Assembly: GCA_009926935.1 (NCBI GenBank)
Contig: RFNZ01000002.1
Coordinates: 25,473-89,472, forward strand
DNA from: Pseudomonadota bacterium
GTDB lineage: Bacteria > Pseudomonadota > Alphaproteobacteria > Micavibrionales > UBA1664
Direction: 5' to 3'
DNA length: 64,000 nucleotides
Below, piece after piece: positions 18,161 through 26,367 of this stretch (its first letter is position 1; each line of letters starts with the position of its first letter). Position numbers and translations under genes: made by a program. A model generated the notes under the pieces. That model worked only from the letters and a program-made list of their open reading frames with translations. It did not search any database and had not been told where the DNA came from.

Positions 18161-19486
18161 ATGACCGCCGAAAAAAAAGCTGCCGCAGCCCCAGCCAAGA
18201 CCTTCACGCTTAAGGATGATCAATCCGGCAAGGAGTGGAAATTACCTGTAGTAGACGGCACGGTCGGCCCCAACGGCATCGATGTCCGCAAACTTTTGGC
18301 CGAAACAGGGCACATCACCTTTGACCCCAGCTTCAATTCAACGGGCGCATGCAAATCCAAAATCACATTCATCGATGGCGACGCCGGTAAACTCATGCAC
18401 CGCGGCTACTCCATCGAGGACCTGACGCAAAAAAGCAATTTCATTGAAGTCATGTACCTTCTGCTTTACGGCGACCTGCCAAATAAGCCGGATTACGAAG
18501 AATTCAAAAGACACATCACCTACCACACCATGGTCCACGAGCAGGTTCACTTCTTCTTCCGTGGCTTCCGCCGCGATGCGCACCCTATGGCCATCATGTG
18601 CGGCGTGGTAGGCGGCCTTTCGGCGTTCTACCATGACTCTCTCGACATCAATAACCCGCAGCACCGCGAAATATCCATCCACCGCCTGATCGCCAAAATC
18701 CCAACGCTTGCCGCGATGACATTCAAATACGCAATCGGCCAGCCCTTTATGTACCCACGGAACGATCTCAGTTTCGTCGAGAACTTCCTCTACATGTGCT
18801 TCGCAGTCCCGGCCGAGCCTTACAAAATCAATCCGGTTGTAGCAAAAGCGCTCGAAAAAATATTCATCCTCCACGCCGACCACGAACAAAACGCATCTAC
18901 GTCAACCGTTCGCCTCGCAGGCTCAACAGGCGCAAACCCGTTTGCGTGCATCGCATCAGGCATCACATCTCTCTGGGGCCCTGCCCACGGCGGTGCAAAC
19001 CAAGAGGTACTGGAGATGCTACACGAGATCGGACACAAGGACCGCATCCCAGAATTTTTGGCCCGCGCGAAAGATAAAAACGACCCATTCAAACTCATGG
19101 GCTTCGGCCACCGCATCTACAAAAACTACGATCCGCGCGCAGCCGTCCTCAAAGCTGACTGCCACGCGGTCTTGGAAGAACTGGGCGTTAAAAACGAGCC
19201 GCTGCTCGATCTCGCGATGGAACTCGAGAAAATCGCCCTCTCCGACCCGTACTTCGTCGAGCGCAAACTCTTCCCGAACGTGGATTTCTATTCAGGCATT
19301 ATCCTCAAAGCCATGGGCTTCCCCACAAGCATGTTCACGGTGCTCTTTGCCTTGGCCCGTACCGTCGGCTGGTGCGCCCAATGGAAAGAAATGATCGAGG
19401 AACCCGATATGCGCATCGGCCGCCCGCGCCAGCTTTACATCGGCGCAGCAGGCCGCCCTTACGTCGCTCTCGATAAGCGGAAATAG
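18161..19486 (+). CDS. gltA: Citrate synthase (type II, hexameric)
   Basis: Condenses acetyl-CoA and oxaloacetate in the first step of the citric acid cycle. The 441-residue length and N-terminal beta domain ([24 protein letters not shown]) mark the long Gram-negative form. Catalytic elements: [14 protein letters not shown] (His), the [14 protein letters not shown] motif (His) and the C-terminal NVDFYSG (Asp). [17 protein letters not shown] is also standard. An AAAGGG ribosome-binding site precedes the ATG. It converges with the TPR gene, whose stop codon lies only a few bases away. gltX-gltA linkage is a frequent alphaproteobacterial arrangement. Confidence 0.97.
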   Translation: MTAEKKAAAAPAKTFTLKDDQSGKEWKLPVVDGTVGPNGIDVRKLLAETGHITFDPSFNSTGACKSKITFIDGDAGKLMHRGYSIEDLTQKSNFIEVMYLLLYGDLPNKPDYEEFKRHITYHTMVHEQVHFFFRGFRRDAHPMAIMCGVVGGLSAFYHDSLDINNPQHREISIHRLIAKIPTLAAMTFKYAIGQPFMYPRNDLSFVENFLYMCFAVPAEPYKINPVVAKALEKIFILHADHEQNASTSTVRLAGSTGANPFACIASGITSLWGPAHGGANQEVLEMLHEIGHKDRIPEFLARAKDKNDPFKLMGFGHRIYKNYDPRAAVLKADCHAVLEELGVKNEPLLDLAMELEKIALSDPYFVERKLFPNVDFYSGIILKAMGFPTSMFTVLFALARTVGWCAQWKEMIEEPDMRIGRPRQLYIGAAGRPYVALDKRK

Positions 19487-19489
19487 CGT

Positions 19490-21367
19490 TTAAGCCGGCC
19501 TTTGGCGCGAAAGGTCACTTGGCCTCTCAGCAGGTATTCTCACACTGTTGCGTACCGCGCGGTTGCCCGCAACACGGCGGCGCATACCCTCGGGTAAATC
19601 CGCCATCTGGAGGATTGCCGCAGTATCAACGCCCATCATCCGGTATGGGCTGTTCCATACGCTGCCGCCACCGTATTTTAGCTTCACGGTATCTTCGACT
19701 TCAGGCGTATAGCGCACGGCCCTGTAATGGCGCCGCCATTCTTCCGATGCTGCTGCCAGTTTTGGATAATGCCCGTACATGACACCGGCCTCGCCCTCAA
19801 GCGCGGCACTCAACACAACTCTGCGAGGGTCATCCTCTTCAGCCGCCGCCAAAAAGAGGCAGATTGCAACCACCGAAGGCTGTTTCTGCATGACCGGAAA
19901 AATATGGCTGGCCGCTTCTCTAAAGCTGCCCATGTGAAACATCACGCGTGCCTCAAGATAGGTAATGTAACTGTTATCGGCACCGCCGGCACGCCCGCGG
20001 GCCAAAAAGGCTTTGGCACCTTCCCAGTTTGTGCGCTCCATCAATGTATAGAGCCTCATTTCAAGCGCCGGCGTATAAGACGGATTAACCGCAAGTGCCG
20101 CGTCATAGCAGGCAACAGCGGCGGAGCGCTCACCCTTCATGTCAAACAGGATGCCCTTATGGGTATAAGCCTCATGGTTATCAGGGTCACGGCTGATCAG
20201 CTTGTCACACATCTCGATCGCGGCATCATAGCGCTTTGCATCACGCAACTTGCGGATTTGCTGGAGCACCGCGCTCTTGTTACCGGGGTCCTGCGCCGCC
20301 GCGCGGGCCGCCGTTTTTTCACGTTCGGCCTTAAACCCGTAACGCCGCAGAAAAGCTGAATAGCACATCGTCATCGCGGCAGTATTAACGGCCGTGCAGC
20401 GCTCATCAAAGTAGCTCTTAGCGCCGCGCACATCGCCTTTTTCTGCCATGGCATGCGCCTTGCCCTCGATCGCCTGCGCATGTAACGGCGCTTTTGCCAA
20501 AATGATATCATAAGCGCCAATAGCGCGCGCTGGCTGCCCCTGCTCACGATACAAATCCGCAAGCGTCAGCTGTATCTGATCATGGTTTCTGATTTCCGGC
20601 CCAACATTAAGTAGCAAATCAAATGCCTCAATAGGGTACTTGAATTTAAACAAAAGCCGCGCGATACGCGTCCTGAGAGAGATGTCTTTTGTAAACTGCG
20701 AGGCATACGCGCAAAGCTCATCGCGCGCTGCCTGCCTTGAGGATTCAATCTCAGGGTTTGCTTTCTTGGCAATTTCACCAATGCGGGCAACAACCTTGGG
20801 GTCAGCCGCAACACCCTTAAATTTGGGCGATGCCGATGGTTGCGCAGCAGCTTTTTGTACAGGCTGAACTGTGCCCGAGTATGCGGCCTTGTATCTTTCA
20901 ATCGCAGGATCGATGAAGGTTTTTGGCAAACCGCCACGACGCTTCTCAAGATACGCAAGTCCCTCACTTGCCCGCCCTAAAGCCGCAAGGCACTCGGCCT
21001 TGGTAAGGATAGCGCTCTGGTCTTTAGGGTTATCATTTAACGCCCGCTCCATGGCTGCCAGTGCATCCTCATGGCGGCCCATTCCAATCAATATTTGCCC
21101 CCGCTTGACCGAAACCGCACCAAGCTTGCGATTAGCTGCCTTGAGCGCAGCCTCTCCCTCACCAAGCAGCGTTTCGGCAAGCTCGGCTTTACCGAGCGTT
21201 TCGAGCATCTTTGCAGCGCGTGTCAAAAGCGAAGTATCAAGCGGATGCGTGCGACACAAATCAGCAACGGCGCTCACAACTGCATCATGTTGGTCAGGCG
21301 ATGTCAGACGTGCCTGTAGTGCCGGAAGGGCATCGGCTGGTGCCAAAGCAATTTTGCTGGAAGACAT
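19490..21367 (-). CDS. TPR-repeat protein, 625 aa
   Basis: Helical repeat protein. Tetratricopeptide-type units can be seen near residues 70-125 (GQILIGMGRHEDALAAMERA), 235-310 (LADLYREQGQPARAIGAYDIIL) and 360-430 (YTHKGILFDMKGERSAAVAC), separated by a low-complexity linker with KAAAQPSASP. The C-terminal 130 residues are not TPR-like and are rich in Arg and Tyr. There is no signal peptide. I chose the ATG at 21367 because GAGAGGAG lies just before it; an upstream in-frame ATG at 21382 would overlap that site. Such proteins serve as scaffolds; the partner is unknown. Its position before lpxB may hint at an envelope role, but only weakly. Confidence 0.78.
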   Translation of the reverse strand: MSSSKIALAPADALPALQARLTSPDQHDAVVSAVADLCRTHPLDTSLLTRAAKMLETLGKAELAETLLGEGEAALKAANRKLGAVSVKRGQILIGMGRHEDALAAMERALNDNPKDQSAILTKAECLAALGRASEGLAYLEKRRGGLPKTFIDPAIERYKAAYSGTVQPVQKAAAQPSASPKFKGVAADPKVVARIGEIAKKANPEIESSRQAARDELCAYASQFTKDISLRTRIARLLFKFKYPIEAFDLLLNVGPEIRNHDQIQLTLADLYREQGQPARAIGAYDIILAKAPLHAQAIEGKAHAMAEKGDVRGAKSYFDERCTAVNTAAMTMCYSAFLRRYGFKAEREKTAARAAAQDPGNKSAVLQQIRKLRDAKRYDAAIEMCDKLISRDPDNHEAYTHKGILFDMKGERSAAVACYDAALAVNPSYTPALEMRLYTLMERTNWEGAKAFLARGRAGGADNSYITYLEARVMFHMGSFREAASHIFPVMQKQPSVVAICLFLAAAEEDDPRRVVLSAALEGEAGVMYGHYPKLAAASEEWRRHYRAVRYTPEVEDTVKLKYGGGSVWNSPYRMMGVDTAAILQMADLPEGMRRRVAGNRAVRNSVRIPAERPSDLSRQRPA

Positions 21368-21420
21368 AGGCTCTCCTCTCATAATAGGCGGCCACAGAGC
21401 ACCATAAACTAGTATTTATG

Positions 21421-22584
21421 TCAATTAATCATTCCCAAAACAAAAGCAGCCGCCTGTTGGGCCGGTGTGCCTCCACCCTCGCCAAGCAGTAAATGGCGTG
21501 CCTCCGCAAAGGCCGTACGCTGCCTATCTGCACAACCGCCTTTGTTGACGAGCAGATCAAGCGTAACACCTGCGATGGATTTGCCCGTCACTTCCTTTTG
21601 CAAAAACTCCGGCACGATCCGCTGGTTGAGCAAAATATTCACAAGATGCATGTGCTGTACACGTACAAGCCTGCGCCCGAGCATGTAGGTGAGTGGCGAA
21701 AACCGGTAGCAAACACTATGCGGCACACCAAGCATGGCAAGCTCAAGCCCCACGGTGCCAGAGGCGGCAATCGCGGCATCCGATAAAGCAAATGCCAAAA
21801 AACGGTCTTGCGGATCAACAGGGATAAACCTCTGGTCTGATCCTACGACGGCCTTAAGCTTCTCCCACAGATGGGGCGGCGTCGGCACAAGCACCGCAAG
21901 GTTGGGCCATTCACGGAGCAAACGGTAAGCCGCCTCGTAAAGCGCGGGGGCAAGCCGCTCAACCTCGCCCTCACGGCTACCAAACAAAACGGAAAGGATG
22001 GTAGGCGGGTTAGTGAGCGATAAATCATACTTCTCAAAAAAACTTTCGCGGCTACCCACAATACCGGATTCCGTATCAATGACCGGATGCCCGACAAAAG
22101 CCGACTTCAGACCATGAACTGTAAAAAACTGTGGCTCGAAGGGGAAGAGGCACATAAGGCCGTCAAACATCCGCGCGACTTTTTCGGCACGTTCTGGCTT
22201 CCACGCCCAAACCTGCGGCGCCACATAATGGATGAACTTTGTATTCGGGCACTTTGCCTTGGCTTTGGCCACAACCCTGAAACAGAACCCGGGGCTATCA
22301 ATGGTAATAACGACGGATGGCTGCCTTGCCACAATATCATCAACGGTCTGGGATATTCGGCCTAAAAGCTTGGGCAATTTTGGCAGTACTTCAGCCAAAC
22401 CCATGACCGATAAATCTCGCATGGGAAAGAGTGACTGCACACCCATAGCGGCCATTGCCGTGCCTCCCACGCCTGAAAATGTAAGTGCGGAAGGTGACAT
22501 CTGGCGCAAAGCCGCAATAAGCCGCGCTCCCAAAAGGTCGCCCGACATTTCACCAGCAATGATGTAAACAGAATGTGTGGTCAT
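21421..22584 (-). CDS. lpxB: Lipid-A-disaccharide synthase
   Basis: Glycosyltransferase (GT19) that joins lipid X to UDP-2,3-diacylglucosamine, giving the lipid A disaccharide at the inner face of the inner membrane. Signature features: IIAGEMSGDLLGARLI, FSGVGGTAMAAMG, DLSVMGLAEVLPKLPKL, TIDSPGFCFRV, YVAPQVWAWKPERA and the C-terminal ASGTVGLELAMLGVPHSVCYRFSP sugar-nucleotide region. 387 residues is standard. The start overlaps the lpxI stop as ATGA. Confidence 0.96.
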   Translation of the reverse strand: MTTHSVYIIAGEMSGDLLGARLIAALRQMSPSALTFSGVGGTAMAAMGVQSLFPMRDLSVMGLAEVLPKLPKLLGRISQTVDDIVARQPSVVITIDSPGFCFRVVAKAKAKCPNTKFIHYVAPQVWAWKPERAEKVARMFDGLMCLFPFEPQFFTVHGLKSAFVGHPVIDTESGIVGSRESFFEKYDLSLTNPPTILSVLFGSREGEVERLAPALYEAAYRLLREWPNLAVLVPTPPHLWEKLKAVVGSDQRFIPVDPQDRFLAFALSDAAIAASGTVGLELAMLGVPHSVCYRFSPLTYMLGRRLVRVQHMHLVNILLNQRIVPEFLQKEVTGKSIAGVTLDLLVNKGGCADRQRTAFAEARHLLLGEGGGTPAQQAAAFVLGMIN

Positions 22585-23402
22585 GGAATGCCAGTCACGA
22601 ATAACCCATGCGCATCAGCAAGCGCAACAGTCTCTTCAAAATTGGCCACAAGAGCATTGCCGCTTTCAACAGCAATACCGGCCATGCCTTTCTCGGCGCA
22701 GTTTTTTACGGTATCTGGGCCAATCGCAGGCAGGTCAAGAAAACGGTCCTGCTGGGGCTTGGCCATTTTGACAAGCACCGCACCCACGCATCCATATTTC
22801 CTGATCAGCGCATCCGTGCCCTCTCTGTCCTCTTCGCCAACTATCTCCGCATTCTTTATTATAACAGCCTGTCCGGCATCGCGGCGACCAAGCGCGCGTG
22901 CAGCCGCAACACCAAGGGCAATATCACCTATATGACTCTCATTCGGCACGTGGCGGCCCATAGGCCCCGAGCGCGCCAGCATATCTCCCATAAATTCAAA
23001 AGCACCGCGCAAGGCAAAACCTTCTTGTTCCAGTACCGCACGTACGGAACGCAAAAGCGCATCATCGCCCTTAAACAAAAGCGTTGGCAGGATTTTGGGT
23101 AAAAGCCGCAGCGTGGTCCAATCGGGGCGCAGCGCAAAAATATCGGGCCTGCGCATTTTACCAATCAGCACAATGTCTTTGATGCCGCGTGCCCTAAGCG
23201 CACCAAAAACAAGGCCCATTTGTTCAGGCCGCGAGTTCATACCCTCATAGGCATGTAATGTGTGAGGCTCGGCATGGCCGGTAAGACGCACGGCAAACAC
23301 CCTGCAACCCTTATCGCTCACGGCCTTGGCCAAAAGATCAGGGAACGCGCCTCCACCTGCAACAATGGCAAAATTTTGTGGCAGCGCTGAAATAGTCGTC
23401 AT
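22581..23402 (-). CDS. lpxI: UDP-2,3-diacylglucosamine pyrophosphatase LpxI
   Basis: Hydrolyses UDP-2,3-diacylglucosamine to lipid X and UMP; it replaces the unrelated LpxH in alphaproteobacteria. Family features visible: FAIVAGGGAFPDLLA at the start, VLIGKMRRPD, LRLLPKIL, KGDDALLR, the DIALGVAAARALGRRDAGQAVIIKN segment and IGPDTVKNCAEKGMAGIAVE. The ATG at 23402 gives 273 residues, the usual length, and begins one base after the lpxA stop; a longer frame to 23471 would overlap lpxA heavily. Location between lpxA and lpxB is the classic context for this gene. Confidence 0.94.
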   Translation of the reverse strand: MTTISALPQNFAIVAGGGAFPDLLAKAVSDKGCRVFAVRLTGHAEPHTLHAYEGMNSRPEQMGLVFGALRARGIKDIVLIGKMRRPDIFALRPDWTTLRLLPKILPTLLFKGDDALLRSVRAVLEQEGFALRGAFEFMGDMLARSGPMGRHVPNESHIGDIALGVAAARALGRRDAGQAVIIKNAEIVGEEDREGTDALIRKYGCVGAVLVKMAKPQQDRFLDLPAIGPDTVKNCAEKGMAGIAVESGNALVANFEETVALADAHGLFVTGIP

Positions 23403-23403
23403 T

Positions 23404-24201
23404 TTACTTTTGTTGCGGCTGGCATAGCGGGCGGCTGTTTTTTGTACGCGTAAAGGCCAGTACATCCTCAATCAAAGGCTTGCCCGCATTATCGTTCTCG
23501 GCCTTTGCAAGGCGGCTTGCAAAAGTACCGTCACCGTAAAAGAGATCTTTGAAAACTTTCATAAGGGCGTTGATATCGTCCCGTGGGAAACCGCGCCGCT
23601 CAAGCCCCACAAGATTAAGCCCCGCAAGCCGCGCCCGCTCGCCCATCACAAGGCCGTACGGAATGACATCATACTCAACGCCGGACATTCCGCCGATCAT
23701 GGCATGCGCGCCAATCCGCACAAACTGGTGCACGGCCGAAAGACCGCCCAAAATAGCGTTATCACCTACAACAACATGCCCCGCGAGTGTGGCGTTATTC
23801 GCTAAAATAACATGATTGCCGATAATGCAGTCATGCGCCACATGCGCGCCCACCATAAACAGGCAGTCATTGCCAACAACCGTCTTCATGCCCCCGCCCT
23901 CGGTGCCGGGGTTCATGGTGACATGCTCGCGGATCATGTTGCGATCCCCGATGGTCAAAGTCGACGCCTCACCATGATATTTTAAATCCTGAGGGCGAGT
24001 GCCAATGGACGCGAAAGGAAAAATCTTGTTCTCGCGGCCAATCGTCGTAAGCCCGTCAATCACGACATGCGAGTGTAAAACGCAGCCGTCGCCAATGCTC
24101 ACATCATCGCCGATGACGCAAAAAGGCCCGATCTGGACACCCGCCCCGATCTTGGCTTTTGGGGATACGACGGATTGTGCATGAATAAATGTGGCTGTCA
24201 T
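23404..24201 (-). CDS. lpxA: UDP-N-acetylglucosamine O-acyltransferase
   Basis: First enzyme of lipid A synthesis; transfers a hydroxyacyl chain from acyl carrier protein to UDP-GlcNAc. The sequence is a left-handed parallel beta helix made of hexapeptide repeats from about residue 5 to 190, with the catalytic His region VGAHVAHDCIIGNHVIL and LGGLSAVHQFVRIG. The C-terminal helical part begins at about YGLVMGERARLAGLNLVGLERRG. The length of 265 is normal. Gene order fabZ-lpxA-lpxI-lpxB on one strand. Chain-length preference cannot be read confidently from the sequence. Confidence 0.96.
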   Translation of the reverse strand: MTATFIHAQSVVSPKAKIGAGVQIGPFCVIGDDVSIGDGCVLHSHVVIDGLTTIGRENKIFPFASIGTRPQDLKYHGEASTLTIGDRNMIREHVTMNPGTEGGGMKTVVGNDCLFMVGAHVAHDCIIGNHVILANNATLAGHVVVGDNAILGGLSAVHQFVRIGAHAMIGGMSGVEYDVIPYGLVMGERARLAGLNLVGLERRGFPRDDINALMKVFKDLFYGDGTFASRLAKAENDNAGKPLIEDVLAFTRTKNSRPLCQPQQK

Positions 24202-24258
24202 AACATAAAGGCTAGGTTTTTCGTGGCAGAGGGTCCAGTCACGGCCCGTTTCAGGGCG

Positions 24259-24720
24259 TTACACGCCCGTCTTGTCCATGATCATGGCCGAGTACGTAGC
24301 CTCGGCACACACCGTATCGCCCACCTTGGCCTCCGCACTGAACTTCCAGACATTCCGGCGGTTTTGCAAAACTTTTACATGGATATGCAGGGCATCGCCC
24401 GGCACCACAGGTTTTCTGAAGCGGGCCTCTTCAATGGACATGAAATACACAAGGCGGCTGCGCGCCTCATCGCCTACGGTTTTAACAACCAGAACGGCAG
24501 CAGTCTGCGCCATGGCTTCAACAATCAGAACACCGGGCATGATAGCCTGAGCCGGAAAATGCCCTTGAAAATGCGGCTCGTTGAACGTCACGTTTTTGAG
24601 GCCGATAGCCCACTCCCCCGCTTTGTAATCGAGGATGCGATCAACAAGCAGAATAGGATACCGATGGGGGATCATCCCCATGATGTCGTGTAAATGAATG
24701 GCGTTGCTGGAATCGGTCAT
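24259..24720 (-). CDS. fabZ: (3R)-hydroxyacyl-[acyl-carrier-protein] dehydratase FabZ
   Basis: Hot-dog fold dehydratase of type II fatty acid synthesis. The active-site His lies in PHFQGHFPAQAIMPGV and the Glu in LIVEAMAQTAAV; MGMIPHRYPILLVDRI is the conserved opening. At 153 residues it is typical. Its position between lpxD and lpxA is conserved in Gram-negative bacteria; FabZ and LpxA draw on the same hydroxyacyl-ACP pool. Confidence 0.97.
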   Translation of the reverse strand: MTDSSNAIHLHDIMGMIPHRYPILLVDRILDYKAGEWAIGLKNVTFNEPHFQGHFPAQAIMPGVLIVEAMAQTAAVLVVKTVGDEARSRLVYFMSIEEARFRKPVVPGDALHIHVKVLQNRRNVWKFSAEAKVGDTVCAEATYSAMIMDKTGV

Positions 24721-24759
24721 GGCGCACTGGCTAAACGTGAATGAATTCAGGATCGTTGT

Positions 24760-25782
24760 CTAAGACTTGGTCTTTGACAAGAGTTTTTTCAAGAGCGCGA
24801 CTTCTTTCCAGTATTCTCGCCGCGGTGCAGCAGGGAACCCGACCCAGTCCTCGCCTGCGGGTACATCCTTGGTAACACCTGATTGCGCCGCAAGCCTCGC
24901 GCCTTTTCCTATATGCAGATGCCCGGCAACGCCAACCTGCCCGCCAAGCACGGCAAAGTCATCAATCACGGTGCTGCCTGAAATTCCGGTTTGCGCGGCA
25001 ATCACGACACCGCGACCAATCCGCACATTATGGGCAATTTGTACAAGATTATCAATCACGGCTCCGGTACCAATTACGGTATCAGGCCCCGCGCCGCGGT
25101 CTATCGTCGTATTAGCCCCGATGTTAACAAAATCCTCAATCAAAACACGGCCAAGCTGCGGCACCGGCAGATGCCCTTTTGGCCCCAACGCAAATCCAAA
25201 ACCGTCCTGCCCGATGCGAACGCCCGCATGGATACGCGCCTTCTGGCCAATAATACAATGTGTGAGCGATACATTCGCACCAATCCATGTGCCCGCGCCT
25301 ATCTCAACGCCCACACCAATGACGCTATTGGCGCCAATCCTTACGCCGTCAGCAATACGGGTATTGGCCTCGATTACTACGCCGGCCGCAATGCTGCATC
25401 CGGTGCCTATGCTGGCTGTGGGGTCAATATGCGCGAGCCTTGAAACAATACCATCCCCCATAGGCAGCGGATAAAAAAGCGTGGCCGCAAGCGCATACGA
25501 GCGATAGGGATTTTTGCTGATAAGCAGAGCCATGCCCTTGGGGGCATCAACCGCGGCCTCCGCCGAAACAATGCAGGCTGCCGCTTTTGATATCTTGAAA
25601 ACATCACGATACTTGGGGTTATCAAGGAAAGACAAATGCCCCGCGCCCGCATCCTGCAAGGCCGCAACATCATGGCACTCCTGTGAAGTCGTGCGCTCAT
25701 CCGCCAAAACACATTCGCTGGCTTCGGCAATCCGAGCCAGCGAATAAGGTCCCGTACGGTGGTGAAACCGCGGGTCAGTCAT
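24760..25782 (-). CDS. lpxD: UDP-3-O-acylglucosamine N-acyltransferase
   Basis: Third lipid A enzyme, which adds the N-linked hydroxyacyl chain. The N-terminal uridine-binding domain runs to about residue 110 (GHLSFLDNPKYRDVF). The hexapeptide-repeat beta helix follows, with the catalytic-type His in NLVQIAHNVRIGRG and the terminal GKGARLAAQSGVTKDVPAGEDWVGFPA segment. The 340-residue length is normal. It lies nine bases after the skp gene on the same strand. Confidence 0.96.
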   Translation of the reverse strand: MTDPRFHHRTGPYSLARIAEASECVLADERTTSQECHDVAALQDAGAGHLSFLDNPKYRDVFKISKAAACIVSAEAAVDAPKGMALLISKNPYRSYALAATLFYPLPMGDGIVSRLAHIDPTASIGTGCSIAAGVVIEANTRIADGVRIGANSVIGVGVEIGAGTWIGANVSLTHCIIGQKARIHAGVRIGQDGFGFALGPKGHLPVPQLGRVLIEDFVNIGANTTIDRGAGPDTVIGTGAVIDNLVQIAHNVRIGRGVVIAAQTGISGSTVIDDFAVLGGQVGVAGHLHIGKGARLAAQSGVTKDVPAGEDWVGFPAAPRREYWKEVALLKKLLSKTKS

Positions 25783-25790
25783 AGTAAGGC

Positions 25791-26339
25791 CTATTCGACA
25801 GTGATTGTAATGGAAGAGAGCTCGGCATCAATCCGCTCAAGAACCTTGGCAGTAATATCCAGATCTTTTGAAACGATAACCACATCCGTACGTGCAACAA
25901 CAAGGTCCAGCTTATCCTTGGCACCGATATCGGCAACGATCTTTACGATCTCGCCGCGCAGCTTGCCAACCGCCGTAGCGAGAGCTTTATCAAGCTTGCC
26001 CTTACGTTCCTGGATTTTCTTTTGGCCTTCAGCAACTTTTTTCTGGAACTCGCCCGCCTTTGCCTTGAACTCAGCTTCCGAGAGCTTGTCTTTCTGCTCA
26101 AGAATGGCTTTCTCGGCATCACGCAGGGCTTTTTCTTCCTTCTCGACTTCAGCCTGGAAATCTTTGCGGATTGTAGCCAGTTGGCTCTCGATGCTCTGCG
26201 CACCCTTGGAATTTTTAAGCAGCGATTGGATATCGACAACCGCGATCTTGATCGGTTTTCCCTCTTCCGCACGAACGGGGGCAAGGGAAAAACCAAGCAC
26301 AAAAAGCGAAACAAGGGCGGCTAAAAGTATTTTTTTCAT
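25791..26339 (-). CDS. skp: OmpH/Skp-family periplasmic chaperone
   Basis: Periplasmic holdase for unfolded outer-membrane proteins. A signal peptide (MKKILLAALVSLFVLGFSLAPVRAEE) is followed by a short beta strand region (IKIAVVDIQSLLKNS) and a long charged coiled coil from about residues 50 to 135 (Glu/Lys/Ala-rich), which forms the tentacles of the trimer. The end (DLVVARTDVVIVSKDLDITAKVLERID) matches the family. It sits between bamA and lpxD as in most proteobacteria. Confidence 0.93.
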   Translation of the reverse strand: MKKILLAALVSLFVLGFSLAPVRAEEGKPIKIAVVDIQSLLKNSKGAQSIESQLATIRKDFQAEVEKEEKALRDAEKAILEQKDKLSEAEFKAKAGEFQKKVAEGQKKIQERKGKLDKALATAVGKLRGEIVKIVADIGAKDKLDLVVARTDVVIVSKDLDITAKVLERIDAELSSITITVE

Positions 26340-26367
26340 GTCAAATCCTTATGAGTAAAACAAAAAA

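Noticed and set aside
25759..26358. Ser/Phe-rich plus-strand frame over skp
   Set aside because: Covers skp completely on the other strand; repetitive Ser content reflects the Glu/Lys-rich coiled coil of skp.
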